A DNA stretch of 64,000 nucleotides, from NCBI GenBank assembly GCA_016196755.1, contig JACPXC010000004.1:1-64000 (forward strand). The letters run 5' to 3'. Both the position numbers and the translations under genes were made by a program. Positions 44,466 to 53,463 of this stretch are shown in pieces; position 1 is the first letter of the stretch; each line of letters begins with the position of its first letter. The DNA comes from Elusimicrobiota bacterium. Its GTDB lineage: Bacteria; Elusimicrobiota; Elusimicrobia; UBA1565. The notes beneath the pieces were generated by a model. That model saw only the letters and a program-made list of their open reading frames with translations. It made no database searches and was not told the origin of the DNA.

Positions 44466-45088
44466 TCGGGACGGATGTTGATGATCTCCTTGCCGCGGCG
44501 CCGGCGCCGGGCCAGCGCGGCCGCGGCGGCGTAGGCCACCCCGGCCAGGACGGCCAAGAGCGCCAGGCTCAAGGTCCAGATCGTCCGGCGGAAGGAATCT
44601 CGCTCGCGGTCGAGGTTCTTGAACGCGGACCAATCAAGCTCCTCGCGCCTTAGCTGGTCGTCGATGCCGCGGAGGAACAGCGTCGCCTGATGGGTGAAGG
44701 TCTGGGCGCGCATCGCCGCGATGAGATGCGGCGGGCTCTCCTTGGACATGCCGTTGCTGAAGGCCTCGAGGGCCTGCAGGCCGTGCTCCTCGGCGTAGCG
44801 CCCCAGGGAGCGGGTGGCGGCGTCATGATGGCCGCGCATGTCGGCGGCGCGGGCGGTGATGGCGGCCCTCAGCTCTTCGCGCCTTTTGCCCGCGCGGTCT
44901 CCGTCCTTTTCCCAGCTGTAGCCGCGGCGCAGGGACTCGAGCTGGTCGAGCAGGCGCGTGAGCTCGGACTGCGTGCGCCGGCCCTCGGCGACGGTCGCGT
45001 CGAGGGCCGCGGGGGGGGCGGTAGGCGGGGCGTCGGCGCCCGCCGCCGCGGCCCAACTCAGGAGACCGAGGATCGTCGCCCGGCCCAT
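44462..45088 (-). CDS. EIIDLRPK-tail family protein, divergent copy 4
   Basis: Same architecture; ends RRRRGKEIINIRPE. Confidence 0.65.
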   Translation of the reverse strand: MGRATILGLLSWAAAAGADAPPTAPPAALDATVAEGRRTQSELTRLLDQLESLRRGYSWEKDGDRAGKRREELRAAITARAADMRGHHDAATRSLGRYAEEHGLQALEAFSNGMSKESPPHLIAAMRAQTFTHQATLFLRGIDDQLRREELDWSAFKNLDRERDSFRRTIWTLSLALLAVLAGVAYAAAAALARRRRRGKEIINIRPE

Positions 45089-46305
45089 GTCGATTCCTCG
45101 TTGCGCACCCTGGGGAGCCCCGGACGGAGCGGGATCTCCAGTCGTGCGAAGGCGCGCCCGTTCTCGCTGCGCAACGTCAGCGTCCCGCCGGCGCGCTCGA
45201 GCAGGCGGCGCGACATCGCCAAGCCCAGCCCGACTCCGCCGAGGGAGGACTTGGTCGTAAACAGCGGCTTAAAGAGCTGGTCGGCCGTCTCGCCCGGCAC
45301 CCCCCCCGCGTCGTCGATGACGGTGACGACGGCCTGGTCGCCCTCCAGGATGGCCGAGACGGTGATGCGCCCGCCGCGGCCGGCGGCGAGGAAGGCGTCG
45401 AGGGCGTTCTCGAAGACGGCCGTGAAGGCGGCCGCGATCCCGTCGCGGTCGCCCGACATGGGGCCCAGGCGGGGGTCGACCCAGACCCGCGTCCTCAGGC
45501 CTTGGATGGGGTAGGACGCGGCGGCGCTGTCGAGGCACTCGCGCGCCAGGGCCTCGAGGTCCCACTCCGGCGCGCGGGCGGGCCGGCGGGTCGTGTTGTG
45601 CTCGTCGACCGTCTCGCTCATGCGCTTGAGTTTGCCGTTTAGCTCGACGACCATGTGGGCCAGCTTGCCGGCCAACTCCTTTTCGCTGCCGCCGGCCGCC
45701 GCGCGCTCGAGGTGCGTGGCCACCGCCGTCAGCGAGCTCAGGTAGTCGCGGATCTGGAAGAGCAGCAGGCTCAGGAACTCGTGGAAGAAAAGGCTCCGCG
45801 CCAGACCGGTCCGCTCGCGCACGTTGGCCGCGCTCGAGCGCAGCGAGGAGCGCGCAAATAGCGCGAGTCCCCAGGGCGAGGCCAGCACGAGCGCTGCGCG
45901 GTAGGCCGCTTCGAGGCGCGGCGGCGGGGTCAGCAGGCCCAGCGCGGCGGCGGCGAGGACCGTGGCGAGCGCCGCCTGCAGCGGCCGCAGCCGCACCGCC
46001 GCCATGAAAAGCGGGACCAGCAGGGCCAGGACGGCGTCGGGGTGCGGGGTGCCCGGCCAGGAACCGGCCCAGGCGACCAGGGCGATGTCGGCTGCGATCA
46101 GCGCGGTCTCCGCCCAGGCCGGCGGGGCGGCGGGCCTGAAGGCCAGGGCGGCGTTCGCCGCGGCGTAGACGAAGACCGTCCCGGCGGGTGCGGCCACCGA
46201 GACCAGGAGCCCCTTGCGGGTCTGGCTCCAGAGCCAGAGGACGAGGAGGAAGAGATTGGCGGAGCGCAGTCCGGCTCCGGCCTTGAAGGCCGAGACGGGC
46301 TTCAC
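45058..46305 (-). CDS. Membrane sensor histidine kinase (HATPase_c)
   Basis: Multiple N-terminal TMs; FFHEFLSLLLFQIRDYLSSL H-box-like; VFENALDAFLAAG N box; VIDDAGGVPGE; PLFTTKSSLGGVGLGLAMSRRLLE G box; GTG start. Confidence 0.85.
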   Translation of the reverse strand: MKPVSAFKAGAGLRSANLFLLVLWLWSQTRKGLLVSVAAPAGTVFVYAAANAALAFRPAAPPAWAETALIAADIALVAWAGSWPGTPHPDAVLALLVPLFMAAVRLRPLQAALATVLAAAALGLLTPPPRLEAAYRAALVLASPWGLALFARSSLRSSAANVRERTGLARSLFFHEFLSLLLFQIRDYLSSLTAVATHLERAAAGGSEKELAGKLAHMVVELNGKLKRMSETVDEHNTTRRPARAPEWDLEALARECLDSAAASYPIQGLRTRVWVDPRLGPMSGDRDGIAAAFTAVFENALDAFLAAGRGGRITVSAILEGDQAVVTVIDDAGGVPGETADQLFKPLFTTKSSLGGVGLGLAMSRRLLERAGGTLTLRSENGRAFARLEIPLRPGLPRVRNEESTWAGRRSSVS

Positions 46306-46859
46306 CGCGCGTCCGCGCAGGCGCGCTTGAAGAGCCGGCGGACCGTCTCCATCGGCAGGCCGATCACGTTGTCGCGCGCGCCCTCGATGCGCTCGATGAA
46401 GGGGTCGCGGGCGTCCTGGATGGCGTAGCCGCCGGCCTTGTCGAGGTGGCGTCCGACGAAGCGGAAGAGCTGGGCGTCGGCGAGCCGGCGGGCCTTCACG
46501 CGGCTGACCGCGGCCTCCGACCACGAGCGGCGGCGCGCATGGTGCACCAGCGCCACGCCGGTGTAGACCCGGTGCCAGCGGCCGTTGAGGGTCTTGAGCA
46601 TCTCGGCGCTCGCGGGGCGGCCGGCGGGCTTGCCGAGCACCCGCCCGGCGTGCACGACGACCGTATCGGCTCCGAGGACTAGCGCCTGAGGGTGCCTCCG
46701 GGCGACGGCGCGGGCCTTGCGCAGGGCCAAGAGGATCACGAGGCGACGGGGGTCGCGCTCGCGAGAGCCTTCGCTGACCTCGGAAGGGACGATGCGGAAC
46801 GGCACGCGCAGCTCCTTGAGGAGCTTGCGGCGCTGCGGGGAGGCGGAGGCCAGGACCAA
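46302..46859 (-). CDS. Maf-like nucleotide pyrophosphatase
   Basis: LASASPQRRKLLKELRVPFRI, LGADTVVVHAGRVLGKP, GGYAIQDARDPFIERIEGARDNVIGLPM. Confidence 0.93.
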   Translation of the reverse strand: MVLASASPQRRKLLKELRVPFRIVPSEVSEGSRERDPRRLVILLALRKARAVARRHPQALVLGADTVVVHAGRVLGKPAGRPASAEMLKTLNGRWHRVYTGVALVHHARRRSWSEAAVSRVKARRLADAQLFRFVGRHLDKAGGYAIQDARDPFIERIEGARDNVIGLPMETVRRLFKRACADAR

Positions 46860-46893
46860 CCCGCTGATCGCGGCCTTGGCCGCGCGCGAGCGG

Positions 46894-47628
46894 TTAATAA
46901 TCCCCCCATTTCTCGACCCGGAACGCGTCGGAGGAGGCTCCGGCGGCCTCGAGGCCGGCGCGCAGGGCGTCGATCTGCCGGCCGCCGCCGCACATGTAGA
47001 AGGCCGCGTCGCCCAGGTCGCCGAGTTCGGCGCGGACCCAGGCGGCGCTCAGCGGCCCTTTGCGCCCGTCCCACCACTGGCCGGGCTCCCAAAGACCCTC
47101 GGCGCCGAGGACCGAGAGGTGCAGGCCCAGTCCGCGCTCGGCGGCGGCCTCGAACTCGCGCCGGAACAGGAGGCGTCCCGGGGTCCGGTCGGCGTAGAAC
47201 AGGTCGAGCCGGTTCGGCAGGCCCTTCTCGAGGACGTAGCTGACCATCGAGCGCAGCGGGGCGATTCCGGTCCCCGAGGCCAGGAGGACCGCCCGCCGGT
47301 CCTCGTCGCGGTAGGCCCATTTGCCCAAGGGACCCCGCACCTGCAGGGTCTCCCCCCCGCGCAGGTCGAAGAGCCGCTCGGCGAGGCCGCCCTTGCGCTC
47401 GAAGAGGATTTCGACGGCCCCGGAGTCCTGGGGCGGGTTGGCGATCGAGAAGGTTCGCGAGGGGATCTCGGCGCCCGGCAGCTCCACCTCGACAAACTGC
47501 CCCGGGCGCCATTCGAAGGCGGTCCCCTCGGGCAGCTCGAGGCGCAGGAGCCGCGCATCGGGGCCTTCCGGGACGATCTTGCTGACGACGGCGGCAAGCG
47601 CGCCGGGCCGCGTCATCTGGGCGAGCAT
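46894..47628 (-). CDS. Ferredoxin-NAD(P) reductase-like FAD oxidoreductase
   Basis: SRTFSIANPP, LLASGTGIAPLRSMVSYVLEKG, AAFYMCGGGRQIDALRAGL. Confidence 0.88.
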   Translation of the reverse strand: MLAQMTRPGALAAVVSKIVPEGPDARLLRLELPEGTAFEWRPGQFVEVELPGAEIPSRTFSIANPPQDSGAVEILFERKGGLAERLFDLRGGETLQVRGPLGKWAYRDEDRRAVLLASGTGIAPLRSMVSYVLEKGLPNRLDLFYADRTPGRLLFRREFEAAAERGLGLHLSVLGAEGLWEPGQWWDGRKGPLSAAWVRAELGDLGDAAFYMCGGGRQIDALRAGLEAAGASSDAFRVEKWGDY

Positions 47629-47632
47629 CGCG

Positions 47633-47983
47633 TCAGAGCTGTTCCCGCCGGCCCGCGGCCGAGAAGCGTGTGTTGGCGCCGAGCCAATCGAGGTAGGGCA
47701 GGTGCCCGCCGTCGATCGGCAGGGTGATGACCTCGGGCACGGTGCTGGGATGGTTCTTGCGCACGTGCTCGCAGAGCTCGGGGATGATGTCGGTCCGGGT
47801 CTTGACGACGAGCAAAAGCTCGTCGGCGTGCTCGATCTTGTCCTTCCACCGGTAGACCGAGGAGACCCCGCCGACCACGTTGACGCAGGCCGCAAGCCGG
47901 GTCTTGACCAGCTCCTCGGCCAGAGCGTCCGCCTTCTCTTTTCCGGGGACGGTGATGAAGGCGATGGAATAGGGTGTCGCCAT
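47633..47983 (-). CDS. cutA: Divalent-cation tolerance protein CutA
   Basis: FITVPGKEKADALAEELVKTRLAACVNVVGGVSSVYRWKDKIEHADELLLVVKT. Confidence 0.93.
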   Translation of the reverse strand: MATPYSIAFITVPGKEKADALAEELVKTRLAACVNVVGGVSSVYRWKDKIEHADELLLVVKTRTDIIPELCEHVRKNHPSTVPEVITLPIDGGHLPYLDWLGANTRFSAAGRREQL

Positions 47984-47992
47984 GGGCCGATG

Positions 47993-49063
47993 TTAGCAAT
48001 TCCCGAGGGATTTCCTGAGGCCGGCCCCATAGGGGGCGCGGATCACGCCGCGGTCGGTGACCAGGGCGGTGATGAGCCGGGCAGGGGTGACGTCGAAGGC
48101 GGGATGGCGGGCCCGGGCTCCGGCGGGCGCCAGGCGGAGTCCCCGCACCTCCAGAACCTCGGCCTCGGAACGCTCCTCGATCGTGATGTCCCCGCCGTCG
48201 CGCGTGGCCATGTCGACGGTCGATGAAGGGGCCACCACGTAGAACGGGATGCCGTGGGCCTTGGCCAGGAGCGAGAGGCCGTAGGTGCCGATCTTGTTGG
48301 CCGCGTCGCCGTTGGCGGCCACCCGGTCCGCCCCGGTCAGGACGGCGTCGACGCGCTCGGTCTTCATGATGTGGGCCGCCATCCCGTCGGTGATGAGACG
48401 GGACGGGATGCCTTCCTTGGCGAGCTCCCACATGGTCAGGCGCGCCCCTTGGAGGTAGGGTCGGGTCTCGAGCGCGTAGACCAGCTTCACCTTACCCAGA
48501 CGGCGGGCCCAGCGCACGACTCCCAGGGCCGTCCCGATCCCGGCCGTGGCCAGGGCGCCGGTGTTGCAGATGGTCATGACGGTGGAGCCGGGCTTGAGCA
48601 GGGCCGCGCCGTGTCCGGCCATGCGGCGGTTGGCCTCGACGTCGGCGCGCGTGATGGCGTCGGCCTCGGCGAGGAGTCCGCAGTAGAGCGACGAGGTGCC
48701 CGCGGCTCGCAGGGCGGCGGCCCTCTCGCGCATGGCCTTGAGCGCCCAGAACAGGTTGACGGCGGTCGGCCGCGAGGCGGCCAGGAGGCGGTCGGCCGCG
48801 GCAAGGCGCTTCCAGGAGCGGGCGTCGGGACGGGAGACCCCCTTGGCGGCGAAGGCGTAGCCGTAGGCGGCGGCGCAGCCGATGAGCGGGGCGCCGCGCA
48901 GGACCATCGTACGGATCGCGTCGGCGACGGCCTGCGGCGTGGCGCAGCGCTTGTAGGCGACGCGCGAGGGCAGGAGCAGTTGGTCGAGGAAGTAGACGGC
49001 GTCGCCGCGGCGCTTGAGCGGGGCGACGCGGTCGGTCAGGGAACTGAGCAGAGGTTTGGCCAT
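47993..49063 (-). CDS. mtnA: S-methyl-5-thioribose-1-phosphate isomerase
   Basis: MVLRGAPLIGCAAAYG, ICNTGALATAGIGTALGVV, VYALETRPYLQGARLTMWEL, LTGADRVAANGDAANKIGTY. Confidence 0.95.
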   Translation of the reverse strand: MAKPLLSSLTDRVAPLKRRGDAVYFLDQLLLPSRVAYKRCATPQAVADAIRTMVLRGAPLIGCAAAYGYAFAAKGVSRPDARSWKRLAAADRLLAASRPTAVNLFWALKAMRERAAALRAAGTSSLYCGLLAEADAITRADVEANRRMAGHGAALLKPGSTVMTICNTGALATAGIGTALGVVRWARRLGKVKLVYALETRPYLQGARLTMWELAKEGIPSRLITDGMAAHIMKTERVDAVLTGADRVAANGDAANKIGTYGLSLLAKAHGIPFYVVAPSSTVDMATRDGGDITIEERSEAEVLEVRGLRLAPAGARARHPAFDVTPARLITALVTDRGVIRAPYGAGLRKSLGNC

Positions 49064-49083
49064 GGAAAGATTCTAGAAATTCG

Positions 49084-49114
49084 AGAGGCCGGGAGCGCTT
49101 TGCTCCCGGCCTCT
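49084..49114 (-). terminator. Terminator-like hairpin AGAGGCCGGGAGC-GCTTT-GCTCCCGGCCTCT
   Basis: 13-bp perfect stem downstream of the DUF167 gene. Confidence 0.65.
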
Positions 49115-49136
49115 TCGCGGCGGGCCACCCCGGATG

Positions 49137-49400
49137 TTACGGGATGGCCTCCATCACGCGCTTGAGCGACTCTTCCGTCTTGCCGGTGATCTCCACCGTC
49201 TTCTCGCGGCCTTTGGCTCCGCGGATGATGTTGACCGACCGGGACTTCACCTCGAAGAACGCGGCAAGGTAGTCGCGCAGGGCGGCGTTGCCCACCTCAT
49301 CGACTTCCGACGCTGTGACCTTCACGCGCAGGACGCTGCCGATCCGGCTGACGACCTCGTTCTCAGGGGCGCTGGGGATGACGCGTACTTTTACGATCAT
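49137..49400 (-). CDS. DUF167/YggU family protein
   Basis: VRVIPSAPENEVV...YLAAFFEVKSRSVNIIRGAKGREKTVEI. Confidence 0.85.
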   Translation of the reverse strand: MIVKVRVIPSAPENEVVSRIGSVLRVKVTASEVDEVGNAALRDYLAAFFEVKSRSVNIIRGAKGREKTVEITGKTEESLKRVMEAIP

Positions 49401-49446
49401 TCAGTCCCTCCCTCTCGACCTGGTCCAGCCTACGACGGTAAAACGT

Positions 49447-50157
49447 TCACTTCTTAAACAGCGCCGACCCGACACGGACGAGGGTGGCACCTTCTTCAAC
49501 GGCGACTTCGCAGTCCCCGCTCATCCCCATCGACAGCCACGGACCGTCAGGGCCGGCCTTCTCGGGGTACAGGGCGTCGTAAAGCTGTTTGAGGCGCTTG
49601 AACGCGGGCCGCGCGGCCTCGGGGTCGTCCCCCATCGGGGCGATGCCCATCAGGCCGGCCGGCCGCAGGTTCGGGTAGGTCTTGAGGCGCTCCAGAAAGG
49701 CCGCGGCCTCGTCCGGTCCTAGCCCCGACTGGGTCTCGCGCCCGGTCAGCTTGACCTGGACGAGGACGCCGAGCCTGCGCTCCGTGCCTTCGAGCCTGCG
49801 CTGGAAGGCTTCGGCCAGGTCCAGCGAGTCGAGCGAGTCGACCCAGTCGAAGAGCTCGAGCGCGGCCTTGGCCTTGTTGGTCTGCAGGTGGCCGATGAAG
49901 CGCCAGCCGCTCCGCGACGTCTCTCCGAGCCCGAGGCGCCGCTTCTGGGCGTCTTGGACGCGGTTTTCCGCGAACCACCGGCAGACACCGGCGGAGCGCA
50001 GGGCCTGGACGTCATCCAGAGCCGCGAACTTCACGACAGAGACGACCGACACCTCTTTCGCGTCGCGTCCGGCGCGCCGCGCGGCGTCGTCTAGTCTCCG
50101 TCTGAGGGCCGACCATGTGTCAAAGACCGGGTGCGTCAGAATGGGGCCCTTTGCCAC
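49447..50157 (-). CDS. YggS family PLP homeostasis protein
   Basis: VSVVKFAALDDVQAL, WRFIGHLQTNKAKAALELFDWVDSLD, GLMGIAP, LSMGMSGDCEVAVEEGATLVRVGSALF; GTG start. Confidence 0.9.
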   Translation of the reverse strand: MAKGPILTHPVFDTWSALRRRLDDAARRAGRDAKEVSVVSVVKFAALDDVQALRSAGVCRWFAENRVQDAQKRRLGLGETSRSGWRFIGHLQTNKAKAALELFDWVDSLDSLDLAEAFQRRLEGTERRLGVLVQVKLTGRETQSGLGPDEAAAFLERLKTYPNLRPAGLMGIAPMGDDPEAARPAFKRLKQLYDALYPEKAGPDGPWLSMGMSGDCEVAVEEGATLVRVGSALFKK

Positions 50158-50242
50158 CAGGGATTCATTATATCACAGGTGCCCGTCGGAATCCAAATCC
50201 GAGAAACTTTTTGAAGCCGCGCGCAAGGGACCTTGGTCCCCT

Positions 50243-50329
50243 TTTGGTGTCAGTTGTTGAATAGTTGAATTGTTGGGCTACGCCTGGGGCGCAGCCCAAC
50301 AATTCAACTATTCAACAACTGACACCAAA
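50243..50329. repeat. Very long perfect inverted repeat (37-bp arms, 13-nt loop)
   Basis: TTTGGTGTCAGTTGTTGAATAGTTGAATTGTTGGGCT-ACGCCTGGGGCGC-AGCCCAACAATTCAACTATTCAACAACTGACACCAAA. Confidence 0.95.
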
Positions 50330-50343
50330 GACGACACCAAAGA

Positions 50344-50375
50344 AAGACCCCCGGGGGATGTCCCCCGGGGGTCTT
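50344..50375 (-). terminator. groEL terminator hairpin
   Basis: AAGACCCCCGGGGG-ATGT-CCCCCGGGGGTCTT, 14-bp stem; minus-strand T-rich tail. Confidence 0.8.
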
Positions 50376-50409
50376 CTCGCCGTCGGGGGCCGCAAGCGGC
50401 CCCTGAGGC

Positions 50410-52032
50410 TCAGTACATCTCGCCGCCGTGCTGGTGGCCGCCCATCGGCTCCTTCTTCTTCTCGGGGATGTCCGCGACCAGGACGGAGGTCGTGAGGACG
50501 GTGCCCGCGATGGACGCGGCGTTCTCGAGGGCCGTGCGCGTGACCTTGACGGGGTCGACGATGCCGGCCTTGATCAGGTTCGTGTACTCGCCGGTGGAGG
50601 CGTCGAGGCCGATGCCCGGGCCCGCCTTCCGGATGTAGTCCACGACGACCGACGGCTCCATGCCGCAGTTCTCGGCGAGCTGACGGATCGGGGCCTCGAG
50701 GGCCCGGCGCACGATCCGCACGCCCGTGGCCTCGTCCTCGCTGTCGGTCTTGATCGAGTCGATGACCTTCTGGGCCGAGAGCAGCGCGACGCCGCCGCCC
50801 GCGATGATGCCTTCCTCGACGCCGGCCTTGGTCGCGTTCTTCGCGTCCTCGACCTTCGCCTTCTTGGTCTTCATCTCGGTCTCGGTGGCCGCGCCGACGT
50901 TGATGACCGCGACGCCGCCGGAGAGCTTCGCGAGGCGCTCCTCGAGCTTCTCCTTGTCGTAGTCGGACGTGGTGTCCTTGATCTGGACGCGGATGTTGTC
51001 CGCGCGCTTCTGGATCTCGACCTTCTTGCCCGCGCCGCCGACCACGGTCGTGTTCTCCTTGTCGACCTTGATCGTCTTGGCCTTGCCGAGCATCTCGAGG
51101 CCGGCCTTGTCGAGCTTAAGGCCGAGCTCCTCGGAGATCACCTTGCCGTCCGTCAGCGTGGCGATGTCCTGCAGCAGGTCCTTGCGGCGGTCGCCGAAGC
51201 CCGGGGCCTTCACGGCCACGACCTTGAGCGTCCCGCGCAGCTTGTTGACCACCAGGGTCGCCAGGGCCTCGCCCTCGACGTCCTCGGCGATGATCAAAAA
51301 CGGCTTGCCGGACTGAGCGACCTTCTCCAAGAGCGGCAGGATGTCGTTCATCGCGGAGATCTTCTTGTCCGTGATGATGACGTAGGCGTCCTCGAGGACC
51401 GCCTCCATGCGCTCCGGGTCGGTGACGAAGTAGGGCGAGAGGTAGCCGCGGTCGAACTGCATCCCTTCGACGACCTCGAGCGAGGTCTCGGCCGTCTTGC
51501 CTTCCTCGACGGTGATCACGCCCTCGTGCCCGACCTTCTCGAGCGCGTCGGCGATCATCTTGCCGATGGTCTTGTCGTTGGAGGCGATCGTCGCGATCTG
51601 GGCCTTGTCTTCCCAGGTCTTGACGGGCTTGTGGTTCTTCTGGATCTCCTCGACGACGGCCTTCACGGCTTTCTCGATGCCGCGCTTGAGGGCATGGCCG
51701 GAGGCGCCGGCGGTCAGGTTGCGGATGCCCTCGTTGAGCATGGCCTGGGCGAGTATGGTCGCCGTGGTGGTGCCGTCGCCGGCGATGTCGTTGGTCTTGG
51801 AAGCGACTTCCTTGACCAGCTGGGCGCCCATGTTCTCGAGGGCGTCCTCGAGCTCGATCTCCTTGGCGATGGTGACGCCGTCGTCCATGATGGACGGGGA
51901 GCCGAACTTCTTCTCTAAGATGACCGCGCGGCCGCGGGGGCCGAGGGTGCCGCGGACGGCGTCCGCGAGCTTGTTGATGCCGTCCTTGAGCTTGGTGCGA
52001 GCGTCGACGTCGTAGACAATCTGCTTAGCCAT
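50410..52032 (-). CDS. groEL: Chaperonin GroEL
   Basis: Full-length Gro[50 protein letters not shown]-terminus [13 protein letters not shown]. Confidence 0.98.
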   Translation of the reverse strand: MAKQIVYDVDARTKLKDGINKLADAVRGTLGPRGRAVILEKKFGSPSIMDDGVTIAKEIELEDALENMGAQLVKEVASKTNDIAGDGTTTATILAQAMLNEGIRNLTAGASGHALKRGIEKAVKAVVEEIQKNHKPVKTWEDKAQIATIASNDKTIGKMIADALEKVGHEGVITVEEGKTAETSLEVVEGMQFDRGYLSPYFVTDPERMEAVLEDAYVIITDKKISAMNDILPLLEKVAQSGKPFLIIAEDVEGEALATLVVNKLRGTLKVVAVKAPGFGDRRKDLLQDIATLTDGKVISEELGLKLDKAGLEMLGKAKTIKVDKENTTVVGGAGKKVEIQKRADNIRVQIKDTTSDYDKEKLEERLAKLSGGVAVINVGAATETEMKTKKAKVEDAKNATKAGVEEGIIAGGGVALLSAQKVIDSIKTDSEDEATGVRIVRRALEAPIRQLAENCGMEPSVVVDYIRKAGPGIGLDASTGEYTNLIKAGIVDPVKVTRTALENAASIAGTVLTTSVLVADIPEKKKEPMGGHQHGGEMY

Positions 52033-52075
52033 TTATGTGTTCTCCAGAGTTAGCGTCGTTGATAGTTCGTTCGGA

Positions 52076-52387
52076 TTACGACAGGATGCCCAGGATGTCT
52101 TCCTGGTGCATGATGAGATATTCCTGGTCGTCGAGCTTGAGCTCGGTGCCGGAGTACTTGCCGTAGAGGACCCGGTCGCCCGCCTTTACGTCCATCGGCA
52201 GGACCTTCCCGTCCTCGGTGACTTTCCCCTTCCCGGTGGCGACGACCTTGCCTTCCTGGGGCTTTTCCTTGGCGGTGTCGGGGATGATGATGCCGCTCTT
52301 CTTCATTTCCTTCTGCTCGATGGGCTGCAGCAGGACGCGGTCGCCCAGCGGCTGGATCTTCACCTTCGTGAGAGTAGCTTCGGCCAT
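52076..52387 (-). CDS. groES: Co-chaperonin GroES
   Basis: [43 protein letters not shown]. Confidence 0.97.
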   Translation of the reverse strand: MAEATLTKVKIQPLGDRVLLQPIEQKEMKKSGIIIPDTAKEKPQEGKVVATGKGKVTEDGKVLPMDVKAGDRVLYGKYSGTELKLDDQEYLIMHQEDILGILS

Positions 52388-52427
52388 GTGTTCGTTTCCT
52401 CCGGGACTTCTGTCGCTGCGAGTGCGA

Positions 52428-52454
52428 TTAGCACTCAAAGCTGTTGAGTGCTAA
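52428..52454. promoter_or_regulatory. CIRCE element (HrcA operator)
   Basis: TTAGCACTC-N9-GAGTGCTAA, perfect, upstream of groES. Confidence 0.97.
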
Positions 52455-52483
52455 TTTTAGCACGCGCCGGGGATAATTGTCAA
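52454..52483 (-). promoter_or_regulatory. groES-groEL sigma70-type promoter with extended -10
   Basis: Minus strand TTGACA-N18-TAAAAT preceded by TGC; abuts CIRCE. Confidence 0.8.
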
Positions 52484-52503
52484 TCCCGGACGTCGAGTGC
52501 TAA

Positions 52504-53463
52504 TTATCCTTGGAGGCGGCCTTTGACGGAGGACAGCAGGGTGGAGAGCTTTTCCTGCCAGGGCGGCGGGACCGGTGTGATCTCTCCTTCGGGAGGCAAG
52601 GGCGTGGTTTGACTCCGAACCGGCGAGGTGTCGAGCGTATAGGGCGGGGGTTCCGCCGCGGGCGCGGCCGGCGGCGCGGGCTGCGGCGGCTCCGGATAGG
52701 CCGGGACCTCTTTTGAGATTCCGGCGGTCGCGCCCGGCAGGAGGTCGCCGAGCGTCTCTTCCAGCCGGCGGATGATCCCAAAGGCCTTGGCCAGCATGGC
52801 CTCCTTCTCGGTCAGACGCCGAGTCAGTTCGAGGAGCTGCTTCTCCCCCTCGGCGGCCTGCGTCTTGGCCTGGTCGAGGGCGCGGCGCAGGGTGGCGAGC
52901 TCGGAGAGCGACTTGGAGAGGTCGGCGTCGAGCCGTTCGGCCCCGCCGCGCGTCTCGTGGAGGTCGGCCCGCGCGCGGGTCAGCGCCTCGGTGAGCTCCT
53001 TCTCGCGGTCCTGGAAGCCTCCGATGAGGTCGGCACGGCCCTGGAGGTAGCTGGTCCGTTCGCGCAGCGAGGCGACCTCGACGCCCAGCTCCGCCACGCG
53101 GCGCTGGAGCGACTGGGTCAGGGCGCGCTCCTCCCGGCGGTTCTCGAGCTCGGCCATGAGCTCGTTGACGTGGCGGAAGATCTTCTGGCTCGAGTCGTTG
53201 AGGACGTCCTCGGGCGTGGTCGCGCGCGGTGCGTCGGGCAGGCGGACCGGGGGCGCCTCGGGCGGAGGCGCCGGGGGCTTAGCCGAGGCTTGGAGGGCCG
53301 TCACGATCTCGGGGAAGGCGCCGGCGCGCTCCCAGCGGCGCTCCGAGACGTCGTCGGAGGCCGGGCAGACCAGCGCGGTGGGGCCGAAGCCGGGGATGAC
53401 TGCCAGGTCCTCGGGCTCATAGCTGCCGGGCACCTCGCCGTTGAGATAAAGCCAGTACTTCAT
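52504..53463 (-). CDS. Coiled-coil protein with N-terminal GYF-like domain
   Basis: MKYWLYLNGEVPGSYEPEDLAVIPGFGPTALVCPAS; long heptad-rich central region. Confidence 0.65.
   Translation of the reverse strand: MKYWLYLNGEVPGSYEPEDLAVIPGFGPTALVCPASDDVSERRWERAGAFPEIVTALQASAKPPAPPPEAPPVRLPDAPRATTPEDVLNDSSQKIFRHVNELMAELENRREERALTQSLQRRVAELGVEVASLRERTSYLQGRADLIGGFQDREKELTEALTRARADLHETRGGAERLDADLSKSLSELATLRRALDQAKTQAAEGEKQLLELTRRLTEKEAMLAKAFGIIRRLEETLGDLLPGATAGISKEVPAYPEPPQPAPPAAPAAEPPPYTLDTSPVRSQTTPLPPEGEITPVPPPWQEKLSTLLSSVKGRLQG

Noticed and set aside
50428-51918. 496-aa ORF antisense to groEL
   Set aside because: Mirrors groEL codon structure (Asp/Leu/Val/Gly-rich); no independent signal.
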